Shown here: positions 33,619 through 42,680 of the stretch, piece after piece
Numbering within the stretch: the first letter of the stretch is position 1
How the letters are laid out: every line of letters starts with the position of its first letter
Assembly (NCBI GenBank): GCA_041557595.1
Contig: JBFFGE010000005.1
Location: forward strand, 1 to 47,681
Direction of reading: 5' to 3'
Length of the DNA stretch: 47,681 nt
DNA from: JAOTYV01 sp041557595
GTDB lineage: Bacteria; Pseudomonadota; Alphaproteobacteria; UBA8366
The notes under the pieces: model-generated
The model's database searches: none
What the model was told of the DNA's origin: nothing
The model's input: only the letters and a program-made list of their open reading frames with translations
Position numbers and translations under genes: made by a program

Positions 33619-34656
33619 CTATCCCCGTACGACCGCGATCACGCGATCCACATCCGCCTGCCGGGTATCGAAGGCCGCGACGAAGCGGTGATAGGCCGCC
33701 GGCGCGGCGCCCCAATTGCGATAGAATCGTGCGCCCGCAGCGTCCAGCCGGTCGGCCGCATCTTCCGGCATGGCGACGAAGATTTCATTCGCCTCGACGG
33801 GATGGATGAGCGATACGCCGTCGATCGCATCTAGTCCCTCGGCGAGGCGATTGGCCATCGCATTGGCGTGGCGCGCATTGTCCAGCCACAAATCATCCTC
33901 GAGATACGCTTCGAGCTGGGCCGCGAGAAAACGCGTCTTGGCGATCAAATGTCCCGCACGCTTTCGCAAATAGCGCAGATGCAAAGCCAGCTCCGGGCGG
34001 AACAAAACGATGGCTTCGGCCGCCAGCGCACCGTTCTTGGTCGCCCCGAAGCAGAGGATATCCACGCCCGCCTTCCAGGACAGCTCCGCCGGGGTCGCGC
34101 GCCGCCCGGCCAGCGCATTGGCGAACCGCGCGCCATCCATGTGAACCTTCAGATCGAATTTGCCGGCGAGGGTGGTCAATTCACGCAATTCGTCCGGTGT
34201 ATAGACGGTTCCGGCCTCGGTCGACTGCGTAAGACTGAGGATCGTCGGCTGCGCCGCGTGCACGAAACCGAAATGGGCTTTCTCCAAGGTTTGGCTGAGC
34301 GTCGCTGCGTCGATCTTGCCATGCGCACCGTCCAACAACGTCAATTTTGCGCCGCCGGTAAAGAATTCCGGCGCGCCGCATTCGTCGGCTTCGATATGCG
34401 ATTCCCGGTGACACAGGACCGCGCCATAGGGCGGCGTCATGGCGGCCAGCGACAGTGCGTTGGCGGCGGTACCGGAAATCACCGGCAGCACTTCCAGGTC
34501 GCATTCGAAAATCTCCCGGAATCGGCCCCCGAGACGCTGTGAAATTGCGTCCTCGTCATAGGAGGGCGCGGCGCCTCGGTTCGCCTCAGTCAGCGCGTCG
34601 AGAATACGCGGGTCGGCGGCGGCGGCGTTATCGGATGAAAAATCCATGGCGTTCAC
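33619..34656 (-). CDS. threonine aldolase family PLP-dependent enzyme
   Basis: A 345-residue fold-type I PLP enzyme of the low-specificity threonine aldolase group, cleaving beta-hydroxy amino acids to glycine plus an aldehyde. PLP Lys207 is in CFGATKNGA, the pyridine-binding Asp174 is in HMDGARFAN and the N-terminal SSDNAAAADPRI is the family entry. The start is GTG rather than the ATG three codons on: AGGAG sits five bases before the GTG but 14 before the ATG. It converges on the glycosyltransferase-like gene with a 4-bp gap. Glycine produced could link to the serine-glyoxylate aminotransferase module at the right end, but they are not co-located. Confidence 0.9.
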   Translation of the reverse strand: MNAMDFSSDNAAAADPRILDALTEANRGAAPSYDEDAISQRLGGRFREIFECDLEVLPVISGTAANALSLAAMTPPYGAVLCHRESHIEADECGAPEFFTGGAKLTLLDGAHGKIDAATLSQTLEKAHFGFVHAAQPTILSLTQSTEAGTVYTPDELRELTTLAGKFDLKVHMDGARFANALAGRRATPAELSWKAGVDILCFGATKNGALAAEAIVLFRPELALHLRYLRKRAGHLIAKTRFLAAQLEAYLEDDLWLDNARHANAMANRLAEGLDAIDGVSLIHPVEANEIFVAMPEDAADRLDAAGARFYRNWGAAPAAYHRFVAAFDTRQADVDRVIAVVRG

Positions 34657-34777
34657 TTAGGCTCCTCTGCGGTGGCGAGCATTGTGCGGCGATTTGATGA
34701 CCGCTCCAAGGGGACTCGGGTTGCAATTGATTAAGCCGCATGAATTGATTGCAGTTGGGTGGTAAGGAGAGGCATCG

Positions 34778-36472
34778 ATGAATGAATTGAACGGTGGCGA
34801 AGCGCTGGTGCGGATGCTGAAATTGTACGGCGTCGAGATCATCTTCGGTTTGTGCGGCGATACGACGCTGCCGTTTTACGATGCGCTGTACCGCACCGGC
34901 GACGGCATCACCCATGTGCTCAGCCGCGACGAGCGCCATGCCGGCTACATGGCGGATTGCTATGCGCGTGTCTCCGGCAAGGTCGGCGTCTGCGAAGGGC
35001 CGAGCGGCGGCGGCGCTACGTACATTCTGCCGGGTGTGGTGGAAGCCAACGAGTCATCCATTCCCATTCTGGCGATCACCAGCGATATCTCCGTATCCGG
35101 CCGCGGTAAATACACATTGACGGAACTCGATCAGGAAGCCCTGTTCCGCCCATTGACCAAGTGGAACCGGGTGATCGATCGGGCGGTCGATTTACCGGGT
35201 ATCGTCCGCGCCGCGTTCCGCAATATGACGACGGGCCGGCCCGGCGCCGCGCATATCGGCCTGCCGTTCGATGTGCAGAAAGACCCGCTGGACGAGGCCG
35301 ATATTTGGGCCGAGCCGGAACTGGGTCGGTTCCCGGCCCGGCGCACCGGACCCAATTCCGACGATGTGGACGCGGCGGCTGAACTCCTGGTGTCCGCCAA
35401 GCATCCGCTTTTCATCTGCGGCGGCGGTGTGGTGATATCCGGCGGCGAAAGCGCATTGCAGGCGCTTGCCGAATCGTTGGAAGCGCCGGTGGCGACCACG
35501 GTCAGCGGCCAGGGCAGCCTGGCTGAAATCCATCCGCTTGCGGTCGGCGTGGTCGGCAGCAATGGCGGGACGGTGGAGACCCGCAGCATGGTGGATAATG
35601 CCGATCTGATCGTCTTCGTCAGTTGCCGCGCCGGATCGGTGACGACCGAGCGCTGGCAGCACCCCGAGCCCGGCAGCAAACCGGTCATCCATATCGACGT
35701 CGATCCGGCCGTCATCGGCGCCAACTACGCCGCCGAGGTATCGATCGTCGCCGATGCACGGCTTGCGCTGGAAGCGTTGGCGGCCGCGGTATCGCACCGT
35801 CTCGGCGCGGCGCGCGACGGCGGCGCCGTGCGGGACCGGATCGCCGGTTTGAAACGTCAAAAATTCGAGGCGTTCCAGGCGTTGGCCGAGTCCGATGAAA
35901 CGCCGATCCGACCCGAACGTCTCATCGCCACGCTCCAATCGGTGTTGCCGGAGGACGCGGTGATCGTCGCCGACCCCGGAACGCCGTGCCCGTATTTTTC
36001 CGGGTATTACGAGCAACGTCTGCCCGGCCGCCATTTCATTTCCAACCGGGCGCATGGCGCGTTGGGCTTCTCGCTCGCGGGCGCCATCGGCGCCCATTAC
36101 GGCCGGCCCGCCGCCAAGGTCGTCGCGGTGATGGGGGATGGCAGCTTTGGCATGGCCGCCGGCGAGCTGGAAACGCTCGTGCGCTTGAACCTGCCGGTCA
36201 CGCTGGTGGTGGTCTCCAACGGCGTGTTCGGCTGGATCAAGGCGGGGCAAAAAAGCGGCTATGACGAGCGGTATTATTCCGTCGATTTTTCGCGCACCGA
36301 TCATGCAAGGGTTGCGGAGGGATTTGGATTGAAAACATGGCGGGTCGAGGATCCGGCCGGGCTGGAGGATGCCTTGAAAAAGGCCGTTGAATGTGGCGGA
36401 CCGACATTGGTCGACGTGCTGTGTCAGCCCTTGCAGGATGCGCGCGCGCCGGTCAGCGAATGGGTGGCTTGA
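34778..36472 (+). CDS. thiamine-diphosphate-dependent enzyme (acetolactate synthase/decarboxylase-like)
   Basis: A 564-residue ThDP enzyme with the three expected domains. The N-terminal Pyr domain has the catalytic Glu52 in SRDERHAGYMAD, a central domain spans about 190-340, and the PP domain carries the metal/ThDP motif GDGSF at 453-457 with Asn481 closing it. The FAD-binding residues of true acetolactate synthase cannot be judged, and no regulatory subunit is adjacent, so a 2-oxoacid decarboxylase or lyase is as likely. AAGGAGAG precedes the start. It is followed after 10 bp by a glyoxalase-fold gene and then by an amidase, a probable catabolic operon. Confidence 0.88.
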   Translation: MNELNGGEALVRMLKLYGVEIIFGLCGDTTLPFYDALYRTGDGITHVLSRDERHAGYMADCYARVSGKVGVCEGPSGGGATYILPGVVEANESSIPILAITSDISVSGRGKYTLTELDQEALFRPLTKWNRVIDRAVDLPGIVRAAFRNMTTGRPGAAHIGLPFDVQKDPLDEADIWAEPELGRFPARRTGPNSDDVDAAAELLVSAKHPLFICGGGVVISGGESALQALAESLEAPVATTVSGQGSLAEIHPLAVGVVGSNGGTVETRSMVDNADLIVFVSCRAGSVTTERWQHPEPGSKPVIHIDVDPAVIGANYAAEVSIVADARLALEALAAAVSHRLGAARDGGAVRDRIAGLKRQKFEAFQALAESDETPIRPERLIATLQSVLPEDAVIVADPGTPCPYFSGYYEQRLPGRHFISNRAHGALGFSLAGAIGAHYGRPAAKVVAVMGDGSFGMAAGELETLVRLNLPVTLVVVSNGVFGWIKAGQKSGYDERYYSVDFSRTDHARVAEGFGLKTWRVEDPAGLEDALKKAVECGGPTLVDVLCQPLQDARAPVSEWVA

Positions 36473-36482
36473 GGAGAGGATT

Positions 36483-37400
36483 ATGAGCGACTTTCGGCAG
36501 ACATCGACGGGCGACGAGGTGTTCCTGGATCATCTTGCCCATTGGATCCCCGATATGGATGCGGCGTCGGAGGCGTTCGAGCGCCTCGGCTTCCTGCTCA
36601 CGCCCTATACGGAGCACACGAATTCCACCGCGCCCGGCGAGCCGATCCTGCCTGCCGGAAGCGCCAACCGGTGCATTATGCTGCGCGAGGGGTATCTGGA
36701 AGTTCTGACGCCGACCGCGGACACGGCGATCGGACAGGAATTGCGTGCCGGTATCGACCGGTATGTCGGTCTGCATTTGATCGCGTTCGGTTGCAGCGAT
36801 GCGGAGGCCCAGCGCGAACGCCTGATCGGGGAAGGCTTCGAGCAGCGGCCCGTTGTTGACCTGCGCCGCGAAATCGTCCTGGAGGACGGCTCGGCCGGCG
36901 GGCTGCAATTCACGGTCATTCGTCCGGTGCCCGGCGCCATGGCGGAAGGCCGCATCCAATTCCTCACGCATCACACGCCCGACCTGCTATGGGAGGAGCG
37001 CTGGATGCGCCACCCCAACGCCGCCGAGCGGCTGACGGACATCATCCTCTGCGTCGCCGATCCGGACGAGGCGGCGGGACGGCACGAACGCTATGTCGGC
37101 CGCACGCTCCGATCGGTTGCCGGCGGATGGACGATGGATTGCGACCGGGGGCGGCTCACGCTGCTCGATCCGACCGCGTTGAGCCGCGCGATCCCCGGCG
37201 CCGAACCGCCCTGTCTGCCGTATATTGCGGCCTACGCCATCGCCTGCGGCGATCTCGCCCAATGCCGCGCGCATCTTGACGGGACAGGAATCGGTTACCG
37301 CCCTCTGACCGGCCGCGCGATTTCGGTTCCTCTCTCCGCCGCATTGGGCGGGACGATCCTCTTTACCGACGCGTCCGGCCAGATGCCCTGGGCGGATTGA
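36483..37400 (+). CDS. VOC/glyoxalase-fold protein (Glyoxalase_3-like)
   Basis: A 305-residue protein with the two-halved vicinal-oxygen-chelate pattern. The first half opens FLDHLAHWIPDMDAASEAFERLGF (about 15-38, with a metal-ligand-type His near residue 18), and RIQFLTHHTPDLLWE near 160 opens the second. It resembles the glyoxalase-like domain proteins of uncertain function (PF13468 type) rather than a ring-cleaving dioxygenase. GAGGAG lies six bases before ATG. It is cotranscribed with the ThDP enzyme. Possible roles are an isomerase, a lyase or a carboligation product handler; unproven. Confidence 0.75.
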   Translation: MSDFRQTSTGDEVFLDHLAHWIPDMDAASEAFERLGFLLTPYTEHTNSTAPGEPILPAGSANRCIMLREGYLEVLTPTADTAIGQELRAGIDRYVGLHLIAFGCSDAEAQRERLIGEGFEQRPVVDLRREIVLEDGSAGGLQFTVIRPVPGAMAEGRIQFLTHHTPDLLWEERWMRHPNAAERLTDIILCVADPDEAAGRHERYVGRTLRSVAGGWTMDCDRGRLTLLDPTALSRAIPGAEPPCLPYIAAYAIACGDLAQCRAHLDGTGIGYRPLTGRAISVPLSAALGGTILFTDASGQMPWAD

Positions 37401-37516
37401 CGCGCGACGGCTCGGGCAATCCCCGCCGGGTGTGGCGGCCCGGCCGCGCTGCGTGCTATGTCAGAGAGGCGGCATTCGATGCCGCTCGATATCCGAATAA
37501 CCGGGAGGCATGCGCC

Positions 37517-38950
37517 ATGGTCGAACCTTGTGAATTGTCGGCGGTCGAGGCGCGCCGATTGATTGGCCGCAAACGGCTGTCGCCGATCGAGCTGCTGGAA
37601 TCCTGTATCGCCCGCATCGAAATGGTGAACGGGTCGGTCAATGCGATGGTTGCCACCTGTTACGACCGGGCGCGCGAGGAAGCGCGCGCCGCCGCGGACG
37701 CGGTGATGCGCGGCGATCCGCTCGGCCCGCTGCATGGGCTGCCGCTCGGGGTCAAGGATTTGATCGACACCGAAGGCCTGCGGACCACCTATGGCTCACC
37801 GCTCTATGCGAATCACGTGCCGGACGCGGATGAAAGCCTCGTGGTCGCCTTGCGGCAAGCGGGCGCGATCATCGTCGGCAAGACCAATACGCCCGAATTC
37901 GGGGCCGGTGCCAACACCACCAACCCGGTGTATGGCGCGACCGGCAACCCGTTCGACCCGAAACGGATTTGCGGCGGCAGTTCCGGCGGCTCGGCGGTGG
38001 CGCTTGCGACCGGCATGACGCCGATCTGCACGGGTTCGGATTCCGGCGGCAGCCTGCGCATTCCGGCGGCGTTTTGCGGCGTCGTCGCGCACCGCAGCAC
38101 CCCCGGCGTGGTGCCGACGGAAAAGCATCGCATCGGCTTCACCACCTTCGGCGTGCAGGGGCCGATGGCGCGCAGCGTCGACGACGCCGCGCTGATGCTG
38201 TCGGTGCTGGCCCGCTTCGATGTCAGCGATCCGCTGGCCGCGCCGATCGACGGCGCGGCCTATGGGATGGTGCCGGAAGTCGACCTCAGCCGGCTGCGCG
38301 TCGCGGTGTCGCAAGATCTCGGGTTCGCCCATGTCGACAACCGGATCCGCGAAACCTTCAAATCGCGGGTCGATCTGTTCCGCGGGGCGTTCAAGGAATG
38401 CATCGAACGGGACCCGGACCTGCAAACGGTGCGCAAGACCAATCATGTATTGCGGGCGATCCAGTATCTAGCGCGCCATCGCGACCACTATGAAAACCAG
38501 CCTGACAAGCTCGGCCCGAACGTCACCGCCAATTACGAGATCGCACTGCAACTCGGTGCGGACGAGATCGCCTGGGCATTGGAGGAGCAGACCACCCTGT
38601 TCCGCAATATGGGACGGTTTTTCGAGGATGTGGATATCCTGATCTGTCCCACCGTGCCAGTGCCGCCGTTCCCGGTCGAGCAGCTGTATTGCACGGAGAT
38701 CAACGGCGTCGCGCTGGACACCTATTACGAATGGCTGTCGCTGACCTGGGGACTTACGATCCCCGGCAACCCGGTGACCGCGCTCCCCTGCGGCCTGGAA
38801 CCGACCGGCACGCCGTTCGGCCTGCAGATTTGCGGGCCGCATCACAGCGATCGTTTCGTCATGGGGGTCGCCAAATCGCTGGAGGCGCTGTTCGCCGGTA
38901 ACGCCGAGCTGCGCCGTCCGGAACCGGATCTGGCGGCGCTCGCCGGCTAG
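37517..38950 (+). CDS. amidase signature family hydrolase
   Basis: A 477-residue amidase with an intact Ser-cisSer-Lys triad: Lys80 in GVKDLIDT, Ser155 in GGSSGGSA and nucleophile Ser179 in GSDSGGSLRIP; the 24-residue distance between the two serines is the usual one. The extended start at an upstream methionine is rejected because GGGAGG lies about eight bases before this ATG. It hydrolyses a carboxamide to acid plus ammonia. Position after the ThDP/VOC pair, with a 116-bp gap, suggests nitrogen release from the same substrate, but the gap may contain its own promoter. GatA is unlikely without gatB/gatC. Confidence 0.92.
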   Translation: MVEPCELSAVEARRLIGRKRLSPIELLESCIARIEMVNGSVNAMVATCYDRAREEARAAADAVMRGDPLGPLHGLPLGVKDLIDTEGLRTTYGSPLYANHVPDADESLVVALRQAGAIIVGKTNTPEFGAGANTTNPVYGATGNPFDPKRICGGSSGGSAVALATGMTPICTGSDSGGSLRIPAAFCGVVAHRSTPGVVPTEKHRIGFTTFGVQGPMARSVDDAALMLSVLARFDVSDPLAAPIDGAAYGMVPEVDLSRLRVAVSQDLGFAHVDNRIRETFKSRVDLFRGAFKECIERDPDLQTVRKTNHVLRAIQYLARHRDHYENQPDKLGPNVTANYEIALQLGADEIAWALEEQTTLFRNMGRFFEDVDILICPTVPVPPFPVEQLYCTEINGVALDTYYEWLSLTWGLTIPGNPVTALPCGLEPTGTPFGLQICGPHHSDRFVMGVAKSLEALFAGNAELRRPEPDLAALAG

Positions 38951-38996
38951 ATCAACCTGCCGTAAATTTGTATCAATTAGAGGAAGATAAGCCGCT

Positions 38997-40133
38997 CTAG
39001 GGAGCCGCCAGCGGCGCCGACCAGGCGTCGTAGCCGTAGACTGCCTCGATCTCCGCTCTGATCTTATCCATGTCGTTGAGCCGGGAGATTTGCTGGATGC
39101 GCGTCGTGCGGTCTCGTCGGCTGGCCTCATAACGGCGCAATGCGGCCATGGCCCCGTCGCGGTCCACGCCGTCGAGGCAGCGCGACAGCACGGCGGCGTC
39201 TTCGATCGAAGTGGCCGCGCCCTGCGCCATGTACGGCGTCATCGGATGGCAGGCATCGCCCAGCAGGGTAACCCGGCCCTGGCCCCATCGGGGCATCGGG
39301 TCGCGTTCGTACAGCGCCCATTTATGGACTTCCGGCGCGGCGGCCAGCACGGCACGCACCTTCGGATGAAACTCCGCATAGGCGTGCCGCAGTTGATCGA
39401 GGTCGCCCTTGGCGGACCAGGACTCCAGTTCGAAATCGGGTTCGGGGGTGCTGGTGACAAAGTAGATCTCGTCGCGGCGCGGATTGACGTAATAGATCAC
39501 GATGTGCCGGTCGGGGCCCCACCATTTGGCGCAATCGTCGACTTCCGTATCGCCCAGCAACGCTGCCGGGAATGTCGTGCGATAGGCGACGCGGCCGGTG
39601 AAGCGTGCCTTTTCGCCGCCCAGCAGGATTTCCCGCACGACCGAATGCACACCGTCCGCGCCGATCGCGATGTCCGCCTCCGCGCGGCTGCCATCCGCGA
39701 AGTCGAGCGTGACTCCGTCCTCGGTCTGGTCCAGCCCCGCCAGTTTGCGGTTTCGATGAACGATGCCGTCCGGTACCGTTCCGGCCAGCGCCGCATGCAG
39801 GTCGCCCCGGTGCATGTATAGATACGGCGCGCCGTATTTTTGCTCCACCGTGTCGCCGAGCTGCCGCTCCCAGGTGATCTCGCCGGTGTCCGATTGACGG
39901 TTCAGCGCAGCGTCCGGCCGCAGCGCCAGCGTCCGCAGTTGCGTCTCCAGCCCCAATGCACGGAGCACCTTGATTGCGTTGGGGCTTTGTTGAATGCCGG
40001 CGCCGATGCGCTTGAAGGCTTTGGCCTGCTCGTAGATACGGACGTCATGCCCGACCCTGCGCAGTGTCGCGGCCGCGGTCAGGCCGCCGATGCCCGCGCC
40101 GACGATGGCGATTGAGAGTCCGCGTCCGGTCAA
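38997..40133 (-). CDS. FAD-dependent aromatic hydroxylase, NicC/salicylate hydroxylase-like
   Basis: A 378-residue class A flavoprotein monooxygenase. GAGIGG (12-17) binds ADP of FAD, the DG region lies at about 160-161 (IGADGVHS) and GDACHPMTPYMAQGA (292-306) is the second FAD motif. The overall pattern, including HRGDLHA, CAKWW (Cys201), DRHIVIYY (His210) and YGYD at the C-terminus, recalls 6-hydroxynicotinate 3-monooxygenase NicC. NicC's active-site His47 aligns with Gln48 here, so a related but different N-heterocycle or phenol is likelier. No other nicotinate genes are present. It diverges from the two-domain CoA-transferase gene. Confidence 0.9.
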   Translation of the reverse strand: MTGRGLSIAIVGAGIGGLTAAATLRRVGHDVRIYEQAKAFKRIGAGIQQSPNAIKVLRALGLETQLRTLALRPDAALNRQSDTGEITWERQLGDTVEQKYGAPYLYMHRGDLHAALAGTVPDGIVHRNRKLAGLDQTEDGVTLDFADGSRAEADIAIGADGVHSVVREILLGGEKARFTGRVAYRTTFPAALLGDTEVDDCAKWWGPDRHIVIYYVNPRRDEIYFVTSTPEPDFELESWSAKGDLDQLRHAYAEFHPKVRAVLAAAPEVHKWALYERDPMPRWGQGRVTLLGDACHPMTPYMAQGAATSIEDAAVLSRCLDGVDRDGAMAALRRYEASRRDRTTRIQQISRLNDMDKIRAEIEAVYGYDAWSAPLAAP

Positions 40134-40309
40134 GACCCCGTCTCCTGCTGTGAAATTTTATTCCAGAGTGTAGTAATACGCGAAATGGCGCGGCGATGTC
40201 GAAGCCCGCCAATTTCGAATGCTGCCGCGTTGGTATAGTGTTGGTGTGGAAAAATACCGCCTCGGAGCAAGGCGATCGGACAATATCCAGCCTGGGAGTA
40301 TGAGGCGTC

Positions 40310-42652
40310 ATGGCATGCGTTTTGGAAGGGATTACCGTTCTCGACCTGGGAACCGGACCGGCGGCGGCGCTGGCGACCATGTTCCTGAGCGATCAGGGCG
40401 CCCGGGTCATCCGCATTGTCGATTCGGCTCAACAACAAATGCGCGACGGCGGTTTTGTGATATGGGATCGCGGCAAGGAATGCGTCGCGCTCGATTTCGA
40501 TGCGGCGGCGCGGAACGTCGCCGACGATCGGAAGCCGGCGCCTGGGACCGCCGGGGCACTGTTCCATCGATTGGTGGCGGGCGCCGATGTTCTGGTCGAG
40601 GATTTTGCGCCGGGCGGGGACCGTCAAGATCTGGTGCGGCCCGACTGGCTCGCGCGGACGAATGGGCGCCTGGTGCATTGCTCCATTACGGCGTATGGCA
40701 AGCAGGGTGCGCTCAAGGATGAGCCGCCGATCGACGATCTGGTGCTCGCTCGCATGGGCGTGTTGGGCGGCATGCCCGGATTTCGTCCCGCGCCGGTGCA
40801 TGTGGTGCATCCGCTGCCGAGCGCTGGCGCGGCGATCCTGGCGGATATCGGCATCGCCGCCGCCCTGCTCGCGCGCGAGCAAACCGGCCGCGGCCGCAGC
40901 GTCGAAACCAGCTTGATGGCGGGCGCGCTGTTGTATCACCCAAAGGTCTCCGGCGAGCGCGTGAAGCGGCATGTCTTTCAAACCCATCCTTCCGGCAGCG
41001 CGCCATTCTACAGCGTGTACGAATGCGCGGACGGCAATTGGGTGCAGCTCGGCTGCGTGCACACGCGCTTCATTGCCATCGCCGCGGATCTGATGGGAAT
41101 CGGCGATATTGTAGCCGAGCCGAGATTCGATGGCGGGCGTCCGTCCGGCGAGGCGGAAGACGCGGAATTGCGCGAAATGCTGACCCGCATCCTCCGCACC
41201 AAACCCTATGCCGATTGGGCCGCGGCGTTCGAGGCCGCCGATGTACCGTTCGCGCCGTCGCGGCTGACCGAAGATGGTATGGCCGATCCGCAGGTGATCC
41301 ATAACGGCATGGTCGTGACGCTCGAGGACCCGGCGGTCGGCCCGGTCGTGCAGATGGGCGTGCCGATCCACTTCAGCGAAACGCCAGGACGCGTGCAGGG
41401 TCCCCGGGCCGCCGCGGCCGGCACCGGGCTGCCTGAAGATTATCCCGCGGCGCAGCCGCAGCAATCCTCCCTTCCGGACATGCCGGATCCGTTGCCGCTC
41501 TCCGGCATCCGTGTCCTCGAAATCACCAATCTGATCGCAGGGCCGACCGGCGCCCGGCTGCTCGCCGATCTCGGGGCCGACGTAATCAAGCTGGAGCCAC
41601 ATGGGGGCGATCTTTCGCGGCCGATCGGGCGGACCTATTTCTACAATATCAATTTCGACAAACGCTCGGTGAGCGTCGATACGGGAACCGATGCGGGCAA
41701 GGAGATGGTACAGCGGATCGCCGCCTCGGCGGATGCGCTGCTCGCCAATTTACGGCCGCACGCGACCGAGCGCATGGGCATCGGGACTGCGGTCAATCCG
41801 CGGCTGATCGAAACCCATCTCACCGGATACGGCTGGACCGGCCCGTACGCGCACCGGCCCGGCATCGATCCCCTGGCGCAGGCGTTGATGGGATTGGAAC
41901 GGGCGCAGGGCGGACCCGACAATCCCCCGGTATTTCCCGCGCAGCTCGCTCCGACCGACTACACCACCGGCGCAATGGGCACACTCGGCACGATCCTCGC
42001 GCTCTTCGCGCGGCAGCGCACCGGCGTCGTGCAGCGCGTCGACTGCAACCTTCTGAACGGCGGAATCGTTCTCAGCTCGGCCTGGTTCTCGCAGTATGCC
42101 GGAAAGCCCGTGCGGCCGCTGGCCGACAAGGAACAATACGGCCTGAGTCCGTTCCATCGATTGTACCGGTTGCGCGACGGATGGATCTATGTGGTTGCCG
42201 AGAGCGACGATGCGCAGCGTGCGCTTTGTGCGGTTGCCGGATCTGGCGACGGCGGTTCCGGCATGGCAGAGCCGGATCGACATCCCAACGACACGCATTT
42301 TGCACATTCGCTTGCGGACGCTTTCGCCGGGCGCGCCCTGGAAGAAACGCTGGCGGAACTCAAGCGGGCCGGTGTAGCCTGCACGCCGGCACAGCCGGGC
42401 GACAGCGAGGTATTTCTCGAAGACCCCCATTCGCTGGCGAACGGGATGGTCGCGACGCGGGAGCATCCGAGCGCAGGCGCGTTGAGCGTCGCCTGGCGGT
42501 ACGTGCAGTTCGGCAACACCGAGCCGGCGCCGGGCCGACCGACGCCGTTGTTGGGCGAACACAATGACGAAGTCTTGCGTGAAATCGGTTACGACGAAGA
42601 CGCCATTCGCCGGCTTCACTCGGACGGGGTGATCAAGACCGAAACGGTTTGA
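40310..42652 (+). CDS. two-domain class III (CaiB/BaiF) CoA-transferase fusion
   Basis: A 780-residue protein made of two tandem CaiB/BaiF domains joined near residue 390. Domain 1 (LEGITVLDLGTGPAAALATM) and domain 2 (LSGIRVLEITNLIAGPTGARL) each have the family opening and a candidate nucleophilic aspartate: Asp142/143 in domain 1 and Asp520 in PGIDPLAQ of domain 2. Single-domain enzymes form interlocked homodimers, so this fusion probably folds as an internal dimer, possibly with two active sites of different specificity. The start is preceded by GGAGTATGAGG. It diverges from the NicC-like hydroxylase, which suggests activation of the hydroxylated acid. Confidence 0.9.
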   Translation: MACVLEGITVLDLGTGPAAALATMFLSDQGARVIRIVDSAQQQMRDGGFVIWDRGKECVALDFDAAARNVADDRKPAPGTAGALFHRLVAGADVLVEDFAPGGDRQDLVRPDWLARTNGRLVHCSITAYGKQGALKDEPPIDDLVLARMGVLGGMPGFRPAPVHVVHPLPSAGAAILADIGIAAALLAREQTGRGRSVETSLMAGALLYHPKVSGERVKRHVFQTHPSGSAPFYSVYECADGNWVQLGCVHTRFIAIAADLMGIGDIVAEPRFDGGRPSGEAEDAELREMLTRILRTKPYADWAAAFEAADVPFAPSRLTEDGMADPQVIHNGMVVTLEDPAVGPVVQMGVPIHFSETPGRVQGPRAAAAGTGLPEDYPAAQPQQSSLPDMPDPLPLSGIRVLEITNLIAGPTGARLLADLGADVIKLEPHGGDLSRPIGRTYFYNINFDKRSVSVDTGTDAGKEMVQRIAASADALLANLRPHATERMGIGTAVNPRLIETHLTGYGWTGPYAHRPGIDPLAQALMGLERAQGGPDNPPVFPAQLAPTDYTTGAMGTLGTILALFARQRTGVVQRVDCNLLNGGIVLSSAWFSQYAGKPVRPLADKEQYGLSPFHRLYRLRDGWIYVVAESDDAQRALCAVAGSGDGGSGMAEPDRHPNDTHFAHSLADAFAGRALEETLAELKRAGVACTPAQPGDSEVFLEDPHSLANGMVATREHPSAGALSVAWRYVQFGNTEPAPGRPTPLLGEHNDEVLREIGYDEDAIRRLHSDGVIKTETV

Positions 42653-42680
42653 ACGGTAACTGTGGGGGCGCCGGAAAACT

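Noticed and set aside
34645..34656. ATG start at 34647 for threonine aldolase
   Set aside because: The Shine-Dalgarno AGGAG is 5 bases from the GTG at 34656 but 14 from this ATG, so the GTG is preferred; the ATG remains possible.
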